From Tribonema minus (Eukaryota; Sar; Xanthophyceae; Tribonematales; Tribonemataceae), in contig JAFCMP010000525.1 of the NCBI GenBank assembly GCA_017506865.1, forward strand, positions 744,001 through 808,000: DNA of 64,000 nt, written 5' to 3'. Positions 56,244-64,000 of the stretch are shown piece by piece. The translations under genes were made by a program, and so were the position numbers. How positions within the stretch are numbered: position 1 is the stretch's first letter; every line of letters begins with the position of its first letter. Under the pieces are notes generated by a model. It was not told the DNA's origin. It searched no databases and saw nothing but the letters and a program-made list of their open reading frames with translations.

Positions 56244-58401
56244 TCCTAGTAACGAAGTCACTAGGTCTCCGTTTGCACATCGTGCAAAAGACCCAAAATC
56301 GCAATAACTTCTGAAGTAGAAGCCTGTTTCTCATCCTGTTTGGTGCATGGAACAGACTATACTGTTATGTATAATGATGATGCAACAGATCTGCAGCAGA
56401 CCATTTGTGTGATGCTGTGGGTAATTACAAAGCCTCAAAAACAGGGTTTATTCGGATTAAAAAAGTTTCTGTGTGTGTCCACCGAAAACCCGATATAATC
56501 GCCGGTATCATGTCACATCAGGCTGGCTCGACAGACAAAGTGGTGAGCCTAGCTGAAGGAATAGACGCGTGCAACAAGAATGAGCAGCCCCCGTGCGACA
56601 GCTCGCGGAGAAACACAGCAAGCCCAAGCTTGGGGATAATCCCCAAGAGCCAGGCACGCAGCACGAGAGCAGGTGCCGAGCGAGGTGCAGCAACAGCCCT
56701 TGCTTCACGGTGAGCAGCGCTGAGCCACTGTGGCAGCAATGCTGGTATTGACTACGGCGTATGAAGCCCATGGTAATGGCTGGAGAAGCATCAACACCAC
56801 TGGAGTTAATTTCGACACACCTGCTGAGCATGACTGGGCTCAGCTACCACACGTGTGTGCAGCATACGCCGAAATGCAGCTGTGGATTAAGTGGTACCCA
56901 TAAGGAGCGTGTCTCATGCAACGGTCTGAATGCCTGGGCACAAGCTGTTGCGACGATGGGCTGCTGCCGGCAAGTCCAAGTTAAGCTACTCGACGAGCAG
57001 GAGGAGCACGGCACGGCACTGGTGATTAAGGTGACATGCAGGTATGCAGCAAATTGTGGTCGGTTGATTTGGCGATCCGTCAGCAATGAACCTCCATAGG
57101 TGGTGCTTGCCAACTGTTCGCAAAGGCAACTGGCCTGGCTGACTGAAGCTGGAGCCTCAATTCAACATAGAAGCCTGAGGCTTGCAGAGCTGCATGCTGT
57201 CAAACAGGGCAGTGAGCACGCAGAAGACACCGATCGATAGACTTGGCGACCCATCAGTCATGAATTTTCAAGGCTGGTACTTGCCAACTGTTTGCAACGG
57301 CGACTGGCCTGGGCTTGCTGCAGCTGAAGACATGTGCAACATGCGAGGCTTGCAGAGCTGCCAGTGCATGCTGTCACATTGGGCCGTGTATGCAGTGAGC
57401 ACGCATCAGGTTGCGGTCGGTTGAATTGGCGACTTATGTACATTGAACTGCCATGGCCGGTCCTTGCCACCTGTTTCGATGGTGACTGCCTTGGGCTGAC
57501 TGCAGCTGAAGACATATGCAACATGCGAGGCTTGCGGAGCTGCCTGTGCATGTTGTCACACTGGGCCATGCATGCAGTGAGCACGCAGCAAGTTGTGCTC
57601 GGTTGACTTGGCGCGTCGTGAGCATTGTACTGCCATCTGGCAGCAGGTGTCATGGTAATGCATTCTTCAAGAGGCCAGGTGATACCAACAATGCACTGGT
57701 GTCAACAGCATCATGTGGTATGAGAGCAGCTGAGGCGCAGACCAAGCTGGCACAGCAGGACGTGATAGCACACTTCTGATACTGCCATAAAACCTGCGTG
57801 GAGTAAGAGCATTCCTCTGGACAGTGTATGCGTTTGAAGCTACATTATGTGGTATCAACAACCATAATATACATATGTTACATCGTGTGCTGAACTCCTA
57901 CTTTGCCCTGCTTGCCAACATACACATCTGCAGTGTGCAATGAAGCAGCGTCGGGTGTGGTTATGCCTTTGATAACCCCAGGCGGTGGAGCAGTCATCAC
58001 ATTCGCGCAGCCCTTCAAACGCACGAAATGGCTGCTTACCTGCAGCTCAGCGTGGCTGAAATTTGCGCTTGAAGTCTCTCGAGTTTGAGGGAAAGTTATG
58101 CTCCCGTGTTGATTTGCAATCAGCTTTTGGGCATTTGTAAGATATTACTTATTTCATTGCACACGTTGTCACATGTGCCGCCTCCTGTGCCCCTGCTTCC
58201 TCAGAGTCTGCTGCTGTGCACTGACAACACTGTGCCTGTCTGCATGACCAGCTTTCCAACATGTTTGCAATACAACAACCCTGTCATCAAATTTCCACAG
58301 CTTGTGAGCAAATACAATGCTCCTGTTGCTTTTAGTAGCACCATGGTGCACTTCATCTGCACGCGTCCCTAGGACTTTCCCCCAGCCCGCAGGGCTATTA
58401 T
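56244..58401. repeat. Large repeat element, copy B (~2.15 kb)
   Basis: Tandem, same-strand partner of copy A, beginning TTCCTAGTAACGAAGTCACT and ending CCCTAGGACTTTCCCCCAGC with CCGCAGGGCTATTAT. Colinear with copy A throughout: the GTTTATTCGG block at 56449-56512, the AGCAGCGCTGAGCCACTGTGG block near 56712, the satellite units at 57096-57620 and the CACTGGTGTCAACAGCATCA block at 57694. The 128 bp between the copies have no counterpart. Confidence 0.85.
57096..57625. repeat. Satellite-like units of about 180 bp in copy B
   Basis: About three units with the same motifs as in copy A (TACTTGCCAACTGTTTGCAA, GGCGACTGGCCTGGGC, CATGCTGTCACA). The array is longer than in copy A by roughly half a unit, so the two elements differ in unit number. 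Confidence 0.8.
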
Positions 58402-58639
58402 CTGGTGATTTGAAGCACTCTGGGATGGATGTTTAGGTGTTACCTCTTCTACTGTACTTTTATTAATATCGCTTCGCAAGGGGCGCGAAAAGCCCTCTCT
58501 TTGGATGTGCACTCAATGCAACATTCCTTCTCCGAAGAGAGACTCAAACGCAAACAGGCTTCCCCCTCTTCACACTACCACCAACACCCCACAACCAAAC
58601 CCTACTTAGGGTTGCCCAGCCGTGAGGCACACTTGTCCC

Positions 58640-59048
58640 GTCTTGAAAAAGATTTATGCAGGCCTGGGTCGCCTTTGACAGCGCCCAGAACTGAGGACCA
58701 TGCTGACACGTCTGAATCACGCCTCTAGGCAAAATGATCACTGGGCACCAGGCACTGGTGCTAAGGGTATCAATGCTGTTGCTACGAAGAGTCCAACCCA
58801 ACCCCAACAAACCCCACCCGAACCCCGATCGGTCCCCACTATCATGCTGCACCAAAGTGCCTAAGCTACTGCCTCTACACGACCAGACCCACTTTGAGGC
58901 CTCCCGTGTCTCTGCCAAAATGCTCCTAACCGTGAACAGCTTTGTGCAGGCCTGGGCTACTGGTAGCAGCGCCCAGAACTGAGGACAATGGTCATGGATC
59001 ACTAAGTGCCAGGCACTGGTGCTGCAAAGGCTGATGCTGTCACTCCAG
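58640..59048. repeat. Tandem repeat of about 285 bp, two diverged copies
   Basis: TGCAGGCCTGGG...GCGCCCAGAACTGAGGAC, followed by CCAGGCACTGGTGCT and GATGCTGT segments, occurs at about 58658-58790 and again at about 58946-59045. Confidence 0.8.
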
Positions 59049-59269
59049 CAAGCATATCTACTAAAACTCGCCCTTCTATTTGCTAGTGTTACCCCCCCCG
59101 GTGTCCCCGGCCGCACACGGGAACCCCTGCTGCGAACTCCTTCCTCCTGCTGCTCCTGCTCCTGCTCCTCCGCGCCGCTCCCGCCAAGCAGCTGCCGCCG
59201 CCTGCCCCGTCGCCGCGCACAGGCGCCGCTCTCTAACCACATGCCTTGGACAACACTCCGCAGAGTTGT

Positions 59270-60010
59270 ATGACTAACAATCAAGGGTGCCGCGAGGCCC
59301 CAAGATAGTGTCCTTGTGTCGGTCGTGGGTTGAAGGCGTGCGCCATCGCCGGCGGCAGGGACGGCGGCGGATAGGCTCCGGTCTTCGACGGTGTGGTTGC
59401 AGGTGTTGATGTTCGCGTTGATGATCTTGGCGCAGCAGGCAGCAGGCTTGACACTCGGTCGCTGCGTCGGCGTAGGCCACCAAGCAGGCGAAGCCGCCAC
59501 CTGCCTGCGCCGTCGCCGCATCGCTGACCCTCCCCACGGACAAGACTCTGAAAGAGTGTGTGTAACAACAATCAAGGGTACCGCTAGGTCCCAAGATAGT
59601 GTCCAGATGTGAGGTGCTGGGGCAGCAAATGCGGTGTACGGCGGCAAGTGCTGGTGGAGGCAGCGCAGGTCCGATGGCCACAGTCGCCGATGCAGCAGTC
59701 GGGGCCAGAGGTGCCAGCAGAAGCTGCGGTTTGCCGCCACACGAACAACACTCCATAGGAGTAGGGTCAACAATCCAGGGTGCCGTGAAGCCCCGGGATA
59801 GTGTCCTTGGTGGCGAACTTCAAGCGCAGGTTGGTCGGCACATGGCGGAAAAGGCACGAGCCCTGGCGACGGCCGAGCAGGCGTAGTCTGCAGCAGCTGC
59901 GCACAGCTGCATGAGCCCCACTCCTTCTGCTTCAGCCACGGATCAGCTCGAAGAGCAATTGGTGTGACAATCAACGGTGCCAAAAGGCCCGAAGATAGTA
60001 TCCTTGGGTG
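59270..60010. repeat. Four copies of a 40-bp motif
   Basis: ACAATCAAGGGTGCCGCGAG GCCCCAAGATAGTGTCC is found at 59277, 59568, 59770 and 59969 with two to eight differences each. Spacing is about 290, 200 and 200 bp. The intervening sequences are mostly unrelated, though GC-rich Arg/Ala-coding tracts recur. Confidence 0.88.
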
Positions 60011-60611
60011 GCGTGAGGGGAGGGAAGTAGCTGCTCGTGCTGCTTGAGAGGCGGACTGCAAAGCTTTCCATGTCCTTGCCGATGCCGCGAGCTCGAACGT
60101 AATGCTCCTCTGGCCTGCTGGTGCTGTGTGATAAGGGGCTCCAAATGTGCGGCTGAAATGTGGCAGGTGCTGCTGCGGCGCGCCAGATGCACCATGGCTG
60201 GTGAAACATGCTAGGCGCGCCAGACAAGCAGCCCCCACCCTCCACTTCATGGCGCTGCCACACCTTTCGATGTTGGCGAGCTGGCCCGGGGGGGGCAAAA
60301 CGTATTCTACTGTACTTGTTCCAACATGGTGCAGAAGCAAAGAGAGCACCTCCTCCTCTTTGCTGTCCTTTGTGTTCTAGTTCTCACTCAAGGCGCGTAA
60401 ACACCAGATGAATGGTATTTAAGCCTGCTGTACGGCATTTACATGTCATCTGACAGTCTGTCTGACCTGACCTGACTTTCGGGCTGCACTTCAAATTTGA
60501 ACTAGTGATGAAAAAGTGACAGTTGAACGTTTCTGTGCCCTGCTTCACATCACGAGTCGTGCATCGCCAGAATGAGGCTGCGATAACAGGAGCCTGGCGG
60601 CATTGCACATT

Positions 60612-63600
60612 ATGGCCGCACGCAGACCGGCTGGCAAGCGCCGCGCTACCCTGGCAGGCGGTGCCGAGCTATTGAGTCAAGGAAGCGATGGCAGCCAAGA
60701 TGGTGGACCCTCTGCCGGCAGTGGCAGCGGCGCAAGCCACATGATAGTGGCGGTGAGGATACGGCCGCTGTCCAAGGAGGAGCTGGCGGCGGGCAAGCGG
60801 TCCTGCTGCGAAGTCATCAACGGCAACACCGTCGTCATCACTAAGGCGGCAGCGAGTGGAGTGTATCTGCAGAGCCAGCAGGCGAAGGTCAACGAGTACG
60901 CCTTCGACTGCGCCTTCGGTCCAGATGCCACGCAATCCCAGGTCTACGAAGCCACCGCCAAGCCATACATCGAAGACCTGCTATCCGGCATCAACGTCAC
61001 CGTTTTCGCTTACGGCGCAACAGGTGAACACCCTGGCCCACAGTTTGGTGCAGCAGCCATGCCCATGTCTCCTTCTGCGTGCCTGCCTGCCTGGATGCGC
61101 GGCAACTCATGCTTCCATCGTCTGACCGCCGTAAGAATCAACACGCGGTCGCAGCGCTGGACTCACAGCGTGCACACCAGCAACCACAGAGCTCGGTAGT
61201 ATAGGCGTCCTTGCGCACCGCTGCTGGAAGTCCGTGCCGTGCCACGGCAACATCCCACACACACGCAGACGGCGACCTCCGCCGAGTTTTTGCCGTCTCG
61301 GCTGTCGTGCTCCGATGCGACAACTTGCACCTGACTCACTGGCTCACTGCGCGCCAACGCACACCTCATAGACTCACGCCGCCGCCGCCCCCCATGCGAC
61401 TGAGCTGCAGGGGCCGGCAAGACCCACACCATGGGCTCCAGCGGCACCACCTGCGGCAGCGGCGGCAGCAGCAGCGGCAGCGGCGGCGGCGGCGGCGGCG
61501 ACGAGGCGGCGGCGGCGTCCGGCATCATGCCGCAGTCCCTGGTGGACGTGTTCAGGGGGGTGGAGGCGCGGCGGCGCGCGGGCAGCGGCGCGCGCGCGGA
61601 GACGTGGTCGGTTCGAGTCTCTTACCTCGAAGTGTACAACGAGCAGATACTGGACCTGCTGGAGCCGGGCGGCTGCCTGCAGGTGGGACACTTGGGTTAG
61701 GTTAGGTCAGGGTTAGCGTTAGGTTCGGGTTAGGTTTGGTGCGTCTCGGTTCACTTCAACCTTGTGCGTTTGGATCGCGCGGCGCTGAATGCATGCAGGG
61801 AAGCTGGATGGTCGCGCGCTGCAAGTAGTGGCGGCGCAAAGCGGACCAGCCGGCGGTGTGCGCGCGCGGTCTGCACCTTGAAGTTTGGCGCGTGTCAGCA
61901 GTCGATCGCGTGCGTCACCGGAGCAATGATGTCCTCATCACCGCATCATCTTGCGCATCTGGGGGGGGGTGGGGCTGCAAAAGCATCGCCAAGAGTTACG
62001 GCAGTGCAGCAGAGGCTGCCGAGCGCGTGCGCCTCTGCTGCCGAGCGCGTGCAACAGCCGATTGTGTTTGACACCCATGAACACTGCCGCCGCCAGCTGT
62101 GCAACGACAAGGCAACGCACGGCGCGATGCGGAATCTCGCCCTGCTCACGTGCTCTCTGCGCGCACGCGACGCGCTGCCTCGTCCATCGCGCCAACGCGA
62201 TGACAGTTTCTAATGGATGAATACCGTCGCGCGCCGCCACGCGTGCGAGCACACGGCGCACGGCTTCGTCCACTGCGCCGACGCGCTGACGCAGACTGTA
62301 CCCGTCGCGCTGACGCTTTGCAATGAATGAATACTGTTTCGCGCGCCGCCAGGTGTGCGAGGACAAGGCGCGCGGCGTGGTGAAGGTCGCGGGGCTCGCG
62401 GAGCGGCGCGTCGCGTCGTGCGACGAGGTGCTGCGGCTGCTGCGCGCGGGCAACGCCAACCGCAAGACGGAGGCCACGGGCGCCAACGCTGTGAGCTCGC
62501 GCTCGCACGCCGTGCTGCAAGTGAGCGTCACGCGCGCGCACCACGACGACTGCGGCAACGACGTCGTACGGTGAGCGGGACATGCGTTTTGTGCGCGCGT
62601 GTGTGTGTGCGTGTTGCAGCGGGGGCTGCGGTGGTCGCGGCGGTTGGGGTTGGGGTACGAGTGAGGGTTAGACGCGTGTGCCGCTGTGTGCGATAAATGG
62701 GGTGCATGTGTGTGTGTGTGACACTGTGTGTGCATGTGTCAGCGGGGCCGCATGTGGTCTCAGCACTTGGGGTTGGGGTGAGGAAATTAGGGTTAGGGGC
62801 GTGTGTTGCTGCACGCATCGTCCGCGCGTGCGCTGCGCGCCTGTGTGTGTGAGTCTTGCAGCAAAACTGCAAGCGCAAACGTGTGCGCAACGGCCGCAGG
62901 GGGAGTCGCGCGACGTGGATGCGGCAGCGCTGCAAGCGCGTGCGAACTGCTGCAGCCGCCGTGCTGCCGCAGCTGCTGAGCCATGCAACAGTCCTGGTGG
63001 CGCTCAACAATGTACCTACTCCGCCATTCGCCGCAGCAGCAGCCCATTCAACGGGCGATTGAGGCGTCGCTGCTGCGCGGCGCGGTGCGGGTGTGGAGCT
63101 GGGCGGCTTAGGGCGGACGCGGGTAGGGGTAGGGTTGTGGTCAAGTTTGAGCTTAGGGTTAGGGTTAGGGTTGATGAGGATGTCACGGCCCCATGAACTA
63201 GCTGCGCAAAATCACTGACTCGGTCAGTGAGATGAAGGCGTCACCACCCACGCTCAGCCGCTCTGCATAAGTTCTGATCAGCGCTCGCTGCTGCGCACAG
63301 GAAGCAATGTACTGACCCCCCCCCCCCCCCCTTGCCCCCCCCTCCCTTCAACCCCCCGCGCAGGGAGTCGAAGCTGAGCCTCATCGACCTGGCGGGGTCG
63401 GAGCGCGCGTCGGCGACCAACAACACGGGGGCGCTGCTGCGGCAGGGCGCCAGCATCAACAAGTCGCTGCTCTCGCTCGCCAACTGCATCAACACGCTCG
63501 CGCAAAACGCGGCGCGCGCGAGCGGCGGCGGCGGCGGCAGCGGCGGCGCGGCGCGCGCGCCTGCGAACGTCAAGTACCGCGACTCCAAGCTGACGCGCCT

Positions 63601-63724
63601 GCTGAAGACGTCGCTCGAGGGGCGGTGCCGCGTGGTCATGATCGCGAACCTGAACCCGTCGCACCACACGTACGACGACTCGCACAACACGCTGCACTAC
63701 GCGAACCGCGCCAAGGACATCAAG
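60612..63724 (+). CDS. Kinesin motor protein, kinesin-8-like, partial
   Basis: Exons 60612-61023, 61411-61682, 62353-62570 and 63364-63724 join in phase and the gene runs off the window (donor AAG|GTGCGC at 63724). The motor starts after a 40-residue Gly/Ser-rich tail with HMIVAVRIRPLSKEELAAG. The P-loop is YGATGAGKTHTMG, split by intron 1. SYLEVYNEQILDLL, then switch I ANAVSSRSHAVLQVSV, switch II SLIDLAGSERASATNNTGA and the neck-proximal NTLHYANRAKDIK all follow. All nucleotide-binding motifs are present, so the motor should be active. VAVRIRPLS and YANRAKDIK favour kinesin-8 (KIF18/KIF19), which walk to and shorten microtubule plus ends, but the tail is missing. Start may be 60603. Gly-rich insertions (after TMGSSGTT and before RAPANVKYRD) are unusual for a motor. 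Confidence 0.93.
61690..61742. repeat. Telomere-like tract after kinesin exon 2
   Basis: A run of TTAGG and TTAGGG variants (GGTTAGGTTAGGTCAGGGTT then AGCGTTAGGTTCGGGTTAGG) begins 8 bp after the donor of exon 2. Confidence 0.85.
62205..62280 (+). repeat. Decayed copy of the acceptor and 5' edge of kinesin exon 3
   Basis: ATGAATACCGTCGCGCGCCG CCACGCGTGCGAGCACACGGCGCACGGC repeats the true boundary ATGAATACTGTTTCGCGCGC CGCCAG|GTGTGCGAGGACAAGGCGCGCGGC about 115 bp upstream. The acceptor CAG has become CAC, so this copy cannot splice. Confidence 0.82.
62640..63180. repeat. Several telomere-like tracts in kinesin intron 3
   Basis: Tracts at about 62645-62670, 62768-62797 and 63118-63175, the last with TTAGGGTTAGGGTTAGGGTT. 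The first two are followed by related GTGTGTGC...GTTGCAGC segments, so the tracts sit at equivalent places of a larger duplication. Confidence 0.85.
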
Positions 63725-63744
63725 GTGCGCGCCGCGTTGTCAGC

Positions 63745-63835
63745 GTTGAGCTAGGGTTAGGGTTAGGGATGAAAAATGCAAGTCTGATCCTAGGTTTTGG
63801 TGCTAGGGGGGTTAGGGTCGGGGGTAGGGTGCGCA
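63745..63835. repeat. Telomere-like tracts after kinesin exon 4
   Basis: CTAGGGTTAGGGTTAGGG starts about 27 bp after the donor of exon 4, and GGGTTAGGGTCGGGGGTAGG lies near 63808. Confidence 0.9.
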
Positions 63836-63844
63836 GCATGCTGC

Positions 63845-63955
63845 AGCACGATACATTGCCAAGGACATGAAGGTGCGCGCTTCCTCATTGAACTAGGGCC
63901 ACTCCAACGGGTGTCACACGCTGCCGCTGCGCTACGCCGACACAGGGTAGACATG
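63845..63955 (+). repeat. Decayed copies of the 3' edge of kinesin exon 4
   Basis: ATTGCCAAGGACATGAAGGT GCGCGCTTC repeats the exon end GCCAAGGACATCAAG|GTGCGCGCC, about 145 bp downstream and after the telomere-like tract. A second trace, TCACACGCTGCCGCTGCGCT ACGCC near 63914-63938, echoes the CACAACACGCTGCACTACGC part of the exon. Confidence 0.82.
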
Positions 63956-64000
63956 TACAGCGTGCGTCAACGAGCGCGCGAGAGCATCAACCGACACGCC

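Larger units (their letters stand above)
58544..60349 (-). other. Long open frame of 601 codons across repeats, probably not a gene
   Basis: The minus strand stays open for 1806 bp over the 285-bp and 40-bp repeats. The translation repeats its own segments (CPQFWALLPVAQACTKLF and GPQFWALSKATQACINLF; TLSWGLAAPLIV and TLSWDLAVPLIV), as expected if repeat units happen to keep frame. Composition is unlike the GC-rich genes nearby, no family is recognised and no intron signals are needed. It may be a chance frame or the remains of a repeat-encoded protein. Confidence 0.2.

Noticed and set aside
61609..61620. GGTTCGAGTCT, resembling a tRNA T-arm
   Set aside because: It lies inside the kinesin reading frame, and no matching anticodon or acceptor stem is present.

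Overview
This is eukaryotic nuclear DNA, most likely from a photosynthetic stramenopile (ochrophyte) or a related secondary-plastid alga. Coding exons are very GC-rich and code for long Ala/Gly runs. They are split by spliceosomal introns (GT-AG, usually GTGAGY donors), and the reading phases close exactly in every multi-exon model below. Two proteins start with a signal peptide followed by a transit-like region, the bipartite leader of complex plastids. One of these also carries a twin-arginine thylakoid signal and resembles a PsbQ'/Psb31-type extrinsic photosystem II protein. A DRC4/GAS8 gene and a kinesin-8-like gene imply a motile flagellum at some life stage. The species was not identified.

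Layout. 1-12 kb: a hypothetical two-exon gene (657-2548, +), long gene-poor stretches, a hypothetical three-exon gene (7572-9961, -) and a single-exon candidate mitochondrial membrane protein (10226-11161, +). 12-23 kb: ADF/cofilin (+), the histone-fold factor NF-YC (-), a GDT1/UPF0016 cation transporter with a lumenal EF-hand (+), and the thylakoid-lumen protein (+). 24-40 kb: a class I-type histone deacetylase with a Gln-rich N-terminus (-), divergent from a WD40-like protein with a 568-codon Ala-rich exon (+). 40-53 kb: DRC4/GAS8 (+) and a plastid-targeted protein with six S1 domains (+). 53-60.5 kb: no convincing gene, but two tandem copies of a ~2.15 kb repeat element, satellites and smaller repeats. 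60.6-64 kb: the motor domain of a kinesin-8-like protein (+), cut by the window edge.

The most unusual feature is structural. In at least five genes the intron next to an exon carries one to three degenerate tandem copies of that exon's edge, often with the splice site. Several arrays contain TTAGGG telomere-like repeats. Many acceptors are preceded by long poly-C tracts, and the octamer AACTTCAA/TTGAAGTT occurs about 25 times, mostly in non-coding DNA. Together these suggest a genome whose introns grow by boundary-anchored tandem duplication, possibly through break repair. That mechanism is inference; the repeats are directly visible.

All exon models were made by eye from frame, phase and family resemblance. 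No alignment or RNA evidence was available.
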